Shown piece after piece: positions 22,545 through 32,574 of a stretch of DNA of 64,000 nucleotides. A program made the translations under genes and the position numbers. The notes beneath the pieces are model-generated. The model did not search any database and was not told the DNA's origin. It saw nothing but the letters and a program-made list of their open reading frames with translations. The DNA is from Streptomyces thinghirensis. Its GTDB lineage: Bacteria; Actinomycetota; Actinomycetia; Streptomycetales; Streptomycetaceae. Numbering within the stretch: the stretch's first letter is position 1; each line of letters begins with the position of its first letter. The stretch covers positions 11,716-75,715 of the forward strand of contig JAKFGP010000060.1 of NCBI GenBank assembly GCA_021502835.1, given 5' to 3'.

Positions 22545-23618
22545 TCAGTGACCTGCGGTCCCGCCGGCATCCCGCCTGTGTGCCCCCGGCGTCCCGCCTG
22601 TGTGCCCCCGGCGTCCCGCCTGCGTCCCACCTATGTGCCCGCCGGCGTCCGCGCCTGCGTCGTGGCGCTTGTCGCGCTCCCGTGTCCGGCGGACCGGCTC
22701 CGCGGTGCCCGTGGCGGCCCCTGGCCGTGCCTGGGTCAGCGCCGCACCCGCCAGGACGATCGCCGCGCCGACCGGCGTCGACCAGGACAGCGACTCGCCG
22801 AGCAGCGCGACGCCGGCGGCCGTGGCGATGACCGGGGTGAAGTACGTGACCATCTGCGCTGTCGTCGGGCCGACCTCGGCCACCAGGTCGTACTGGATCG
22901 GGAAGGCGAGCCCGGTGCCCAGGATGCCCAGCGCCGCCACCGCCAGCAGGGCACGACCGGGAGATCGGCCGGCATCGAGGTGAAGAGCGGTGTCACGACG
23001 GCCAGTTGCACCGTGGCGAGACCCAACTGGGCGCCGGTCAGCGAGAGGTGGGGTGGCTGGAGCCGGCCAGCGTGCGGCGGACGTAGATCCAGCCGACCGG
23101 ATAGCTGAGCGAGGCCAGCAGGGCCAGCGCCGTGCCCGTGACGTCCAGGCCGTGGAAGCCCTGCCAGACACCCAGCACCGTCAGGACACCGAGGAATCCG
23201 ATGCCGAGGCCGGCCGCCCGCCGCCGCGTCGGCCGGTCCTCGGAGAGAACGACCAGCGACGGGGCCATGCCCACAGCGGCGAGGTCGCGTTGCAGATGCC
23301 CGCGAGCGACGACGGGATCGTCAGCTCGAGAAGGCGAACAGGGAGAACGGCAGCGCGTTGAGCAGGAACCCGGCGACCGCCAGGTGGACCCAGGTCCACG
23401 TCCCGCGCGGCAGCCGCTCCGCTTCACCGCCATCGCCACGGCGACCACGGCCGTGCCGAACACCAGCCGCCCCAGCGTGACCTGGAACGGGGCGAAACTC
23501 TCCGTCCCCACCTTCATGAAGAGGAAGCTGAAACCCCAGACGAGGAAGAGGAGCCCGAAGCGCAGCCGCCAGTCGAAGCTCGGCGGGCTGCGGGGGAGGG
23601 CGCGACACTGCTGCTCAT
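22545..23618 (-). CDS. EamA/DMT family exporter (copy 3)
   Basis: Third EamA transporter in 5.5 kb. The first repeat begins RLRFGLLFLVWGFSFLFMKV; others include LAGICNATSPLWGMAPSLVV, LLASLSYPVGWIYVRRTLAG and AQMVTYFTPVIATAAGVALL. Breaks lie near 23580, 23420, 23330, 23270, 23055, 22960 and 22750. The stretch after TQARPGAATG is Gly/His/Arg-rich and overlaps a 22-bp tandem repeat, so the true C-terminus may be earlier. It is divergent from a LysR gene, a common regulator-exporter arrangement. Confidence 0.82.
22566..22631. repeat. 22-bp tandem repeat
   Basis: Two adjacent 22-base units, GGC(A/G)TCCCGCCTGTGTGCCCCC, at 22566-22587 and 22588-22609, are followed by a third, degenerate unit. The unit length is not a multiple of three, so it is unlikely to encode a repeated peptide. 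It sits between the convergent MocR and EamA genes. Confidence 0.75.
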
Positions 23619-23691
23619 GCAGACAACGATGATGCAGCCAACCTCGTAGCACAATCGGATTTTGCGCGGAGTATCTCATAGAATTGCCTAC

Positions 23692-24592
23692 ATGTTGAAC
23701 CTGGAGCGCCTGCGCACCCTCGACGCCCTCGCCCGGCACGGATCGGTGAGCGGCGCCGCCGTCGGATGCACATCACCACCTCGGCCGTCTCCCAGCAGAT
23801 GGCCAAGCTGGAGCGCGAGGCGGGTCAGCAGCTGCTCGCCAAGAACGGGCGGGGCGTGCGGCTCACGGACGCGGGCCGGCTGCTCGCCGAGCACGCGGCC
23901 CGCATCCTCTCCCCAGGTCGAACTCGCCCAGGCCGACCTGGAGGCCCAGCGCGGGCAGGTGGCGGGCGAGCTGAGGCTGTCGGCGTTCCCGACGGCCGCC
24001 CGCGGACTCTTCCCCGGCGCGCTGGCCGCCCTGCGCACCCAGCATCCCGCGCTGCGCATCCGCTCGTGCGAGCTGGAGCCGGAGCGCGGCATCAACGGCG
24101 TGGTGCGCGGAGACCTCGACCTGGCTGTCGTGCTCGACTGGTACAACAAGCCGATGCCGCTGCCCGAGGGCCTGGTCAAGGCGCCGCTCCTGGACGACCC
24201 CGCGGACGTGGCCATGCCGGTCGGCCACCGGCTCGCGGGCCGCGACGAGGTGGACCTCGCCGAGTTCGCCGAGGACGAGTGGATCACGTGGGGCGAGGGC
24301 GAGTTCTGCCACGAGTGGCTGATGTTCACACTGCGCTCGAAGGGCATCGAGCCGATCGTCGGCCATCGCGCCGCCGAGACCCACACCCAGCTGGGCCTGG
24401 TCGCCGCGGGGCTCGGTGTGTGCATCGCGCCGCTGCTCGGTCGCCATCCGATGCCCGCCGAGGTCGTCACGGCCCCGCTGAAGCAGCGGGTGCGCCGGCA
24501 CGTGTACGTCGTCTGGCGCGCGGACGCCGACCGCCGCCCGTCGATCCGGGCGGCGGTGGAGCCCTGCGCACGCGGCCGTACAGCTCGGCTGA
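23692..24592 (+). CDS. LysR family transcriptional regulator
   Basis: About 299 residues. The winged helix is at residues 1-60: MLNLERLRTLDALARHGSVS and TTSAVSQQMAKLEREAGQQL. The substrate domain starts near GELRLSAFPTAARGLFPGAL and ends in HTQLGLVAAGLGVCIAPLLG. Breaks occur at 23763, 23915 and 24560; corrected, the C-terminus reads ALRTAAVQLG then TGA at 24590-24592. It is divergently transcribed from an EamA exporter with a 73-base gap, so it probably controls that exporter and itself. The inducer is unknown. Confidence 0.9.
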
Positions 24593-24614
24593 AGGGGCGC
24601 GCCCCGAACGGCTC

Positions 24615-25080
24615 CTACGGTGCCGACAGCTTGCGGAAGTCCCAGGAGGCCACCTTCTCAGGCGTCAGCCGCAGCCACGCGTGCCGGCCGTCGTGCGGCA
24701 TCTCCTCCAGGCCGAAGTTCTTGCGGGCGAACAGCGTCTCGGGAAGTCGAGTTCGGCGTACAGCTCGCCGGTGCGCGGCGCCTCGCCCACGAACTCCACC
24801 CGGCCGGACAGCTCCGCTCCCCGCAACTCGTCGTACTCCTCGCCGGTGTCCACCACGATCGCCATGCCCGGGGTCGCGCCGCAGCTCCGTCCAGCGCCGG
24901 CTGCGCAGACCGAGTACAGCCACATCGAGGAGCCGTCCCAGGCGAACCAGAGCGTGCTCACGTGCGGTGCGCCGTCGGGCGAGACCGTGGCTACCCGGCA
25001 GGTGCGCTGGGTGGTGAGGAACTCGTCCAGCTCGCCGGCCGTCATCATGATCTTCCGGCCCCGGCGCTGGTGACGGTCAT
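24615..25080 (-). CDS. Pyridoxamine 5'-phosphate oxidase family protein (second)
   Basis: About 155 residues with the split-barrel fold. Motifs are KIMMTAGELDEFLTTQRTCR, VATVSPDGAPHVSTLWFAWD, SRRWTELRRDPGMAIVVDTG and ELSGRVEFVGEAPRTGELYA. Breaks lie near 25053, 24888 and 24745. The ATG at 25080 overlaps the Rieske stop as ATGA, and the familiar RKIMMT start region argues for it; an alternative start is ATG 25048. Members bind FMN or F420; which applies is not clear from sequence. Confidence 0.8.
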
Positions 25081-25566
25081 CCTGCCAACTGGATCGAGTC
25101 CCCGCTGACCGTGATCCGCACGGCGGGCAGCGGCTTGAGCGCCGGACCGCTCTGCACGCTGCCGTCGGTGATCGAGAAGTTGCTGTTGTGACAGGCGGCA
25201 GTTGATGACGCCGTCGGACACGCTCTTCACGGCGCATCCCTGGTGGGTGCAGGTGGCGGAGAAAGCCTTGAACTCGCCCGCCGCGGGCTGGGTGACCACC
25301 ACTTTCTGGTCGGCGAAGACCTTCCCGCCGCCCTCGGGGATGTCGGCGGTCGCCGCGAGCGCCGCTCCGGCGTTCTCGCCGCCCGAACCGCCGTCGCCCG
25401 CCGAGTCGGACGAGGGGGCCGGGGGAGCGGCGCCGGTGTCGCTCGACGCGTCGTCGTCCGAACCGCCGCACGCGGTCAGCGCGACGGCGAGCCCCGCCGC
25501 TCCGGCCGCCGCCACGACGGTACGACGAGCCGGTCCCGCTGCGGGGTGAAACGATGCGCTGGTCAT
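25077..25566 (-). CDS. Tat-exported Rieske [2Fe-2S] lipoprotein
   Basis: About 160 residues. The N-terminus has twin arginines and a hydrophobic stretch (ARRTVVAAAGAAGLAVA) and the lipobox LTAC, so it is probably Tat-exported and lipidated. A Ser/Gly/Asp-rich linker follows. The Rieske ligands are CTH in FSATCTHQGCAV and CRCH in INCRCHNSNFSITDGSV after deleting an extra C near 25190. Corrected, it ends ISGDSIQLAG-like with a TGA overlapping the next ATG. It may carry electrons at the outer membrane face; the partner is unknown. Confidence 0.88.
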
Positions 25567-25730
25567 GCTGGGGTTCCCTTCCGGGGAGGACGCGTGATGA
25601 TCTGCCGAGGGTACGGCCCGGGGCACGTGCTGTTCAGACCGTGCCGTGATGCTGTCGTGCCGGCGGTCGGGCGGACGTAAAACACGGCTGTCGTTTCGCG
25701 CTGTCGGCCGGTCGGAACCCGTGCCGGAAC

Positions 25731-26443
25731 TCAGGGTCGAGCCGCGCTTTCCGGAGCGCGGGTGAGGTGGTCGAGGTCTTCGGCCGCCTTGGCCAGCAGG
25801 TCCAGCATGGCGGACTCGGCGCGTGCCGGGGCCCGGTCCCGGATCGCGTCGAGGACGGCACGGTGGCTGGGGACGGGGTCGTCGGCGTCGGCGTGCGCGT
25901 GGACCATGCGGTCGCGTTCCCTGAGTCCGGGCTCCAGGAGCATGTCCATCCTGCGGAGCAGCTCGTTGCCGGTGGCGGCGAGCAGCGCCCGGTGGAAGGC
26001 CACGTCCGCCTCGGCGGCGCGGTGGGGTCCGTCGGGTCCGCCCCATGGCTTCGAGGGCGGCTTTGAGGGCTGCCAGGTCGGCGTCGGTGCGGTGCAGGGC
26101 GGCCCGGTGCGCGCGGCAGGCTCGACGATGGGCGTGCGTCGGAGGTCGCGCAGCAACTGGCCGCCGTCGCCCGTCTCCATCCGCCAGCGGATCACGTCGG
26201 CGTCGAGGAGGTTCCAGTGTGTGCGCTCCCGGACGAAGGTGCCGCGCTTCTGCCGGGCGTCGGTCAGCCCCTTGCCCGCGAGAACCTTCAGCGCCTCCCG
26301 CATGACGGTCAGGCTCACATCCAGTTCCGCTCCGAGCGCGCCGATGTCAGGATCTCGCCCTCCGCGATCTCCCCTCCCACGATGCGCGCGCCCAGCTTGT
26401 GTACGACCTGTCCGTGCACGCCGCGGCCAGTATAGGACGCCAT
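25731..26443 (-). CDS. GntR/FadR-type (FCD) regulator of the galactonate operon
   Basis: About 235 residues. The N-terminal GntR helix-turn-helix includes GRGVHGQVVHKLGARIVGGE, ELDVSLTVMREALKVLAGKG and QKRGTFVRERTHWNLL. The C-terminal FCD effector domain has AEADVAFHRALLAATGNELL and HRAVLDAIRDRAPARAESAM, with His and Asp residues suited to metal and ligand binding. Breaks lie near 26345, 26120 and 26043. The ATG follows GAGGAGAA. It lies 34 bases after the kinase gene at the end of a dgo operon, so a DgoR-like role responding to galactonate or its products is likely. Confidence 0.85.
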
Positions 26444-26477
26444 GCAGTTCTCCTCGGTGTGAAAGGTGCCGGTGGGC

Positions 26478-27460
26478 TCAGCGGATGGCGCTGCCGGGTG
26501 AGGCGTCCAGGAGGGAGAGTTCGTCGCGGTGCAGGAGGCCCTCCCAGTCGCCGCGCGTGGCTACCGCGAAGGCGCCGGTGGTGCCGCGCGCCGCAGCCGG
26601 TCGGCCGGTGCGAGGCCGTCCAGGAGGCCCGAGAGGTATCCGGCGCGAAGGCGTCGCCGGCGCCGACCGTGTGTCGAGGACCGGGACGCGGTGGGCGGGC
26701 TGGTGGAGATGCCGGCCGTCGGCGCCGTACAGGTCGGCCCCTCGCCGCCTCGTTTGACGACCACTTCGCGTGCTCCGGCGGCCAGCAGCTCCGCCACCCG
26801 CGCCGCTTCGTCCGTGCCGTCGGCTCCGGCGATCAGGGGGATTCGTCGTCGAAGGCGATCAGGACGTCGACGCTGCCACAGGCCCGCGCAGGACGGGCGC
26901 CGCCTCCTGCTCGCTCCACAGGCGGGCCCGGTGGTTGACGTTCAGCACCACCGTCAGCCGTGCTCGCGCGCGTGCTCCACCGCCCGGTCACCGGCGAGCG
27001 GGCCTGGGCCGAGGGCGCAGGTGATGCCGGTGACGTGCAGGACGCGGGCCCCGGCGGCCAGTGCGGCGGCGAGGTGCTCGGGCCGCTGACGGGAGGCGGC
27101 CGACCCGGCTCGCCAGTAGTGCACACGCGTGACGTCGGCGACGAGACGTTCACGCATCAGAGCACCCGTGGGCGCCTCGGGGTCGCTGGTCGCGTGCCGC
27201 ACGTCGACGCCCTCCCCCCCAGGGTCCCCAGGATCGGGCGGGCCGGCTCGTCCGCGCCCAGGCGGCCGGCCCAGGAACGCGGTGACCGAGGCGGACCAGT
27301 CCGATGGCGACGTTCGACTCGGCGCCGGCCACGCGGTGCTGGCCGGGGCCCGGTGGTCAGTGGGCCTTCGGTCTGCAGGGACAGCATCGTCTCACCGAAG
27401 GTCAGCACCTCGGCCGGCGGGTTGCCGCTCCGGCGTCGCGGTGTCCGTCGAGAAGATCAT
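26478..27460 (-). CDS. PfkB family sugar kinase, probable 2-dehydro-3-deoxygalactonokinase/gluconokinase
   Basis: About 320 residues of the ribokinase/PfkB family. Motifs: VLTFGETMLSLQTEGPLTTG, GAESNVAIGLVRLGHRVAFL, VLNVNHRARLWSEQEAAPVL, VVKRGGEGADLYG and the catalytic DTVGAGDAFAAGYLSGLLDG (corrected). Breaks are numerous (27425, 27345, 27270, 26965, 26890, 26840, 26745, 26675, 26585). The ATG at 27460 follows GGAGAGG and gives MIFSTDTATPERQ before the core. Context with dgoD and a KDPGal-type aldolase indicates phosphorylation of 2-dehydro-3-deoxygalactonate. Confidence 0.85.
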
Positions 27461-28179
27461 GCGCCGGTTCCTCTCCTCGGCACACCGCGCGGAACAGGCG
27501 GGCACGGACGCGGAGTCCGTCGAGATCTCCGCCGTGGGCGGCGTCGCCGACGAGCGGCGACCCGACTCCGACCGCGAGGGCGCCGGCCGCGAAGTAGTCC
27601 GGCGCGAGGTCCGCGATCCCCCCGCCGACCGGTACCAGCGGCATGTCGGGGAAGGGTCCTTGAGGGCCCGGAGGTGGGCGGGGCCGCCCAGGGAGGCGGG
27701 GAAGAGAGCGCGGCCGCGGTGGCGCCGGCGCCGGCCATGGCGGCGGCGGCCTCGGTGGGGGTGAGCGCGCCTGCCAGTACGGGCGGCCCCCGCTGCGCGG
27801 CGGCGGCGACCGCGTACCGCCGGTGGGGGTGACCACCCAGGTGGCGCCGGCGTCCTGGGCGCGGAGCAGGTCGTCCCGGGTGACGACCGTGCCGGCGCCG
27901 ACGAAGGCGTCCTCGCCCACCGCGCGGAGCGGCGCGGGCGATCACGCCGCAGGCGTCGTCGGTGTTGAGGGACACCTCGACGAGGCCGATGCTCCCTCCT
28001 CGACGAGTGAGTACGGTGCGCAGGGCTGGCGTCGCCGGGCGTCCGCGCACGATAGCGGCGAGCCGGTCGCGGCTCGGGCGGGCGGTGAAGTCGGTCAGGT
28101 CCGCGGGACGCTCCGGCGTGAGCGAGACGAACGGGTGCCCGGGTGCCCGGGTGCGGGTGCGGTGAGCGGGCGCGGTCAC
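27457..28179 (-). CDS. 2-dehydro-3-deoxy-6-phosphogalactonate aldolase family
   Basis: KDPG/KDPGal aldolase family TIM barrel, about 235 residues, cleaving the phosphorylated keto-acid to pyruvate and glyceraldehyde 3-phosphate. Visible: DRLAAIVRG, ASALEVSLNTDDA (corrected), VGEDAFVGAGTVVTRDDLLR, AQDAGATWVV and PLVPVGGGIADLAPDYFAAG. The usual Schiff-base Lys is expected near the PALRAL(K) segment, and ALKDPFPDMPLVPVGG is present. Breaks are many. The GTG overlaps the dgoD stop; the end is uncertain (an ATGA overlap with the kinase at 27457, or a stop at 27402 in another frame). Confidence 0.82.
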   Translation of the reverse strand: MTAPAHRTRTRAPGHPFVSLTPERPADLTDFTARPSRDRLAAIVRGRPATPALRTVLTRRGGSIGLVEVSLNTDDACGVIARAAPRGGRGRLRRRRHGRHPGRPAPRPGRRRHLGGHPHRRYAVAAAAQRGPPVLAGALTPTEAAAAMAGAGATAAALSSPPPWAAPPTSGPSRTLPRHAAGTGRRGDRGPRAGLLRGRRPRGRSRVAARRRRRPRRRSRRTPRPCPPVPRGVPRRGTGA

Positions 28180-29321
28180 CACTCGGCGAGCGGGCCGTCC
28201 GGGTGCCGCCAGACGGGCCCCCGCCAGTCAGGGGTGCTGTTGTCGGCCGCCCGTACGACCTTCTCGTCGACCTCGATGCCCAGGCCCGGTGCGGTGGGCC
28301 GCAGGAAGCATCCGTCGTGGAAGCGGAACACCTCCGGGATCGACGACGTAGTCCCAGGGACTTCAGCACCTTGGTTGTAGTGGATGCCGATGCTCTGCTC
28401 CTGGATGAAGTTAGAAGTGCTGAAGGCGATCCTGCAGGCTCGAGGCGAGGGAGACCGGGCCGAGCGGGCAGTGCGGTGCGACGGAGACGTCGAAGGTCTC
28501 CGCGAGCGCGGCGATGCGGCGCACCTCGGAGATGCCGCCCGCGTGGGAGAGGTCGGGCTGGAGGACGGCGATTCCGGCCTGGAGGGCGGGCAGGGCGTCG
28601 GTGCCGGGAGTACAGCCGCTCACCGGTGGCGAGGGGCACCGGGGAACCGGCCACCAGGTCCGCCAGCGGGGGGTGTACTCCGGCAGCACCACCTCCTCCG
28701 CGAACAGGGGGTTGAAGGGGCGCCAGGTGCGGCAGCACCTTCCGCGCGTTGGCCACCGTGAAACGCCCGTGGAAGTCGACGGCGAGTCCCTGTCGGCCCC
28801 CAGCACTTCCGTGCGCGGCCGCCGCCCCACCAGGTCGTCGATGTCGCGCGTCGTCGCCAGGCGGTTCATCCTGCCGCACGCGTTCATCTTGACCGCCGTG
28901 AAACCGGCCTCCACCAGGCCCGTGACGGCGTCCGTCACCTCGGCGGGCTCGTCGCCGCCCCCCAGCTGCTAAGCGCGCACACGGTCGCGCACCGGGCCAC
29001 CGAGCAGCACGTGCACGGGGACGCCGAACCTCTTGCCCGCGATGTCCCACAGGGCCTGGTCGAGTCCCGCCACGGCGCTGGAGAACACCGGACCGCCCCG
29101 GTAGAAGGAACCACTTCGTCATGACCTGCCAGTGGTCCTCGATGCGCGAGGGGTCCTGGCCGACCAGCAGTTCGGCCAGTTCGTGCACCGCCTGTGCGTA
29201 CGGTGGCCGCCCTTCCCTCGACGACCGGCTCGCCCCAGCCGACGATGCCCTCGTCGGTCTCGACTCGGCACAGCGGCCAGCGGGGCGGAACGGCGAAGGT
29301 CTCGATGCGGGTGATCTTCAA
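28176..29321 (-). CDS. dgoD: Galactonate dehydratase (mandelate racemase/enolase superfamily)
   Basis: About 380 residues. It dehydrates D-galactonate to 2-dehydro-3-deoxygalactonate. Motifs are [94 protein letters not shown] [34 protein letters not shown] and [20 protein letters not shown]. Breaks occur near 29200, 29110, 28965, 28795, 28725, 28610, 28420, 28370 and 28345. A TTG start at 29321 has AGGAG eight bases upstream; an in-frame GTG lies 13 codons earlier. It is the first gene of the operon. Confidence 0.88.
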
Positions 29322-29403
29322 AGGGGACGCTCCTGCGCTGGGTGTGCGATCAGCCGCCACGATTAAATATGAGTGTCAGATCCCTGCCAAGGAGGTGCCC
29401 GCC

Positions 29404-30440
29404 ATGCGCGCTGAGCCGCGTCACGACGCAGCGGGCAGCCGCGATGAAACGCCGCGGCAGCGGCACCGGGGTACCCGCGGCGAAGCGGCGCGCTGCTCTT
29501 CGTCCAGGAGATGGCCATCGGCGCGGTGCTGGGAGCGGCGGGTGGCTGGAGGAGAAGTTCCTGATGCGCAAGGTGCCGTTGCCGGCCGAGGGGCTGTACC
29601 CGCTCCGCACGCTGGCCGGGACGTTCGCGGTCTACGGGCTGGCGACGGTGGCGCACGGTTCCGGTTTCCTGGCCGTCTTCGTGGCCGGTGTTCTGCTCGG
29701 CGACGTCCGCGCCCCCTACAAGAAGGAGATCGAACGCTTCCACGGCGCTCGGCAGCCTGGGGGAGATCGTCGCCTTCGCCGTGCTGGAACTGACCGTGCC
29801 GCTGTGTACGTTCACCAGGGAAGGGGCCTGGGCGGACGGCCTGCTCCTGGCGGTGCTGCTGGCCTTCGTGGTGCGGCCGGTCGTGATGGCCGCGCTGCTG
29901 GAGGATGCGCCTGAGCACCGGCGAACGGGTGTTCCTCGCCTTCACCGGGCTCAAGGGCGCCGTACCGGTGCTGCTCGGCAACTATATCGTCAGCTCCGGG
30001 GTTCGGACGCCGACCGGCTGTACGACGTGGTGTTCGTCGTGGTCGTCTTCTCCGTCGTCGTGCAGGGCTCCGCTGGTGCCGACGGTGGCCCGGTTGTGCA
30101 AGGTGCCGATGCGCTCGGTGGAGCTGGAACCGTGGGCGCTGGGCGTGCGCCTGAAAGACCGCCCGGAGGGCATCGCGCGCCATGTGGTCGAGGACGGGTC
30201 CGCGGCCGATGGACGCAGGGTCGACGGGCTGGACATCGGCGAGGACACCTGGATCAGCCTGGTCGTCCGCGAGGGCGGCATCATTCCTGTGAGCGGGTCC
30301 GCAGTTGCGGGTGGGCGACGGGTACTACTCATCACCGGCGACAGCGACGAGGAGTGCGCGGGCCCGTTCGCGGCCCGGGCAGGAGTGACGAGTCGCGTCG
30401 GCGGCACGGTACAGGATCCTTCCGTGCGCGGCGAGGAGCG
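29404..30440 (+). pseudogene. 5'-truncated monovalent cation/proton antiporter (NhaP2/CvrA type)
   Basis: The C-terminal half of a CPA1 antiporter with its RCK-C (TrkA_C) domain. Visible: LLFVQEMAIGAVLGAAGG, GLYPLRTLAGTFAVYGLATV, AHGSGFLAVFVAGVLLGDVR, PYKKEIERFHGALGSLGEIV, FLAFTGLKGAVPVLLGNYIV and the TrkA_C-like IGEDTWISLVVREGGIIPVS. The first roughly 180 residues expected in the family, with five or six spans including the ion-binding region, are absent: upstream of base 29490 the sequence is unrelated. A strong AAGGAGG with ATG at 29404 opens a frame that does not match the family. One-base breaks also occur. The C-terminus is unclear. Confidence 0.7.
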
Positions 30441-30560
30441 CCGGGGACGGCCAACAGGCCGATCACTCGCCCACGGCGTTTCCTGCGACGCCCAGGGTTA
30501 CCCATGGGACGAGCGTCCGCCGCCGTGCGGGACTCACCGAAGCAGGAACGGAGCGCCGCC

Positions 30561-32574
30561 CATGGCGAGCATAAAGGTGTCGGACTACATTCTCCAGCGG
30601 TTGCGCGACTGGGACGTCGACCACGTCTTCTCCCTATGCCGGCGACGGCATCAGCGGACTGCTGGCCGCCTGGGGACGCGCGGACAACAACCCGAAGTTC
30701 GTGCAGGCGCGCCATGAGGAGATGGCGGCCTTCAGGCTGTCGGATACGCCAAGTTCTCCGGCAAGGTCGGGGTGTGCGCGGCCACCTCCGGACCGGGTGC
30801 GATCCACCTGCTGAACGGCCTGTACGACGCCAAACTCGACCACGTACCGGTCGTGGCGCTGGTCGGGCAGACCAACCGCAGCGCCATGGGCGGCTCTTAC
30901 CAGCAGGAAGTCGATCTGGCGAGCCTCTACAAGGACGTCGCTTCGGATTTCTGCGAGACGGCGACCGTGCCGGAGCAGCTGCCGAACCTCATCGACCGCG
31001 CCATGCGCACCGCCTACGCCAGGCGGACCGTCACCGCGATCATCCTGCCGGCCGATGTGCAGGAGCTGGACTACTCGCCGCCGGGCCACGCGTTCAAGAT
31101 GGTGCCGTCCAGTCTGGGACTGGGCCGTTCCGCGCCGGTGCCGTCCGACGAGGATCTCCAGCGGGCGCGGATGTGCTGAACGCCGGCGAGAAGGTCGCCG
31201 TCCTCGTCGGACAGGGCGCCGCGGAGCCCGTGAAGAGGTGGAGCGGCTGGCGGAGGTGCTCGGCGCCGGCGTGGCCAAGGCCCTCCTCGGCAAGGACGTG
31301 CTGCCGGACGACCTGCCGTACGTGACCGGCGCGATCGGCCTGCTGGGCACCCGCCCCTCCTACGAGCTGATGCAGGACTGCGACACCCTGTTGATGATCG
31401 GCTCCAGCTTCCCGTACGCAGTTCATGCCGGAGCTGGACCAGGCCAGGGCGGTGCAGATCGACATCGACCCACACATGATCGGCCTGCGCTACCCCTTCG
31501 AGGTGAACCTCGTCGGTGACGCACGCGAGACGCTGCGGCGGCTGCTGCCGCGCCTGCACCGAAAGGAGGACCGAGCCTGGCGGGGGAAGGTCGAGGAAGA
31601 ACGTCTCCCGCTGGTGGGAGGTCATGCAGCGCCGGGCCGCCGTGGACGCCGACCCCATCAACCCGGAGTACGTGGTCCACGCCCTGGACGGCAGGCTGCC
31701 CGACGACGCCATCGTCACCGCCGACTCCGGCTCCGCCGCCAACTGGTACGCCCGCCATCTGCGCTTCCGCGGTCGGATGCGCGGCTCCCTGTCCGGCACG
31801 CTGGCGACGATGGGTCCCGGCGTGCCCTACGCGATCGGCGCCAAGTTCGCTCACCCCGACCGCCCGGCGATCGCCCCCTGGTCGGCGACGGCGCCATGCA
31901 GATGAACGGCATGATGGAGATGGTCACCGCGGCGAAATACCACCGTGAGTGGTCCGACCCGCGGCTCATCGTCGCGGTGCTGAACAACGGCGACCTCAAC
32001 CAGGTCACCTGGGAGATGCGGGCCATGTCCGGCGCCCCGCAGTTCGAGGAGTCGCAGCACATCCCCGACCTGCCCTACGCCGACATCGCCCGCAGTATCG
32101 GCCTGGACGGCGTCCGGGTGGAGAAGCCCAAGCACGTCGAGGCGGCCTGGGAACAGGCGTTGGCGCGCGGACCGCCCGTTCGTCATCGACTTCCGCACCG
32201 ACCCGGCCGTGCCGCCGGTCCCGCCGCACGCCGAACTTGATCAGATCGAGGCCGCGGCCACCTCGATCCTGCGGGGTGACAGCGACCGCGGCTCCATGAT
32301 CAAGCAGGGCTTCAAGGCCAAGGTGCAGGAGATGCTGCCCGGCAGTCGCCACCGCGGCGACCGACCCGGCGCCACGGACGACAGCAGTCGGTCCGGCGAC
32401 CGGACGGCGGCCGCCGACTGGGCGCGGCAAGGGTGCCTCTTCGTGTTCGGCGCTGTTCAGGGAGCGGCACCCACCAGCGCCGCACCCCCCGCCCCCGCCG
32501 GCTGCCAGGCGCGAGCCGGTCAGGGCCTGGGCGCACCCCGCCGTCCTGGGGTGGCCGGCCGCCGATGCTGGTGA
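30561..32574 (+). CDS. Thiamine-diphosphate enzyme, pyruvate oxidase (PoxB) type
   Basis: About 600 residues with three ThDP-enzyme domains. The N-terminal pyrimidine domain has FAYAGDGINGLLAAWG (corrected), the catalytic Glu in FVQARHEEMAAFQAVGYAKF and GVCAATSGPGAIHLLNGLYD. The cofactor motif is GDGAMQMNGMMEMVTAAKYH followed by VLNNGDLNQVTWEMR. The closest described activity is pyruvate to acetate plus CO2 with electrons passed to quinone, but the substrate is inferred. Breaks occur near 30637, 30735, 31168, 31230, 31418, 31590, 31880 and 32170. The true C-terminus is probably soon after VQEMLPGSRH (about 32360). Confidence 0.85.

Noticed and set aside
22566..22631. Possible CRISPR array from tandem 22-mers
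   Set aside because: Units are adjacent with no spacers, too few, and no cas gene is nearby.
24615..30560. Possible mobile element or genomic island around the truncated antiporter
   Set aside because: No integrase, transposase, tRNA or direct-repeat boundary was found, and base composition does not shift.
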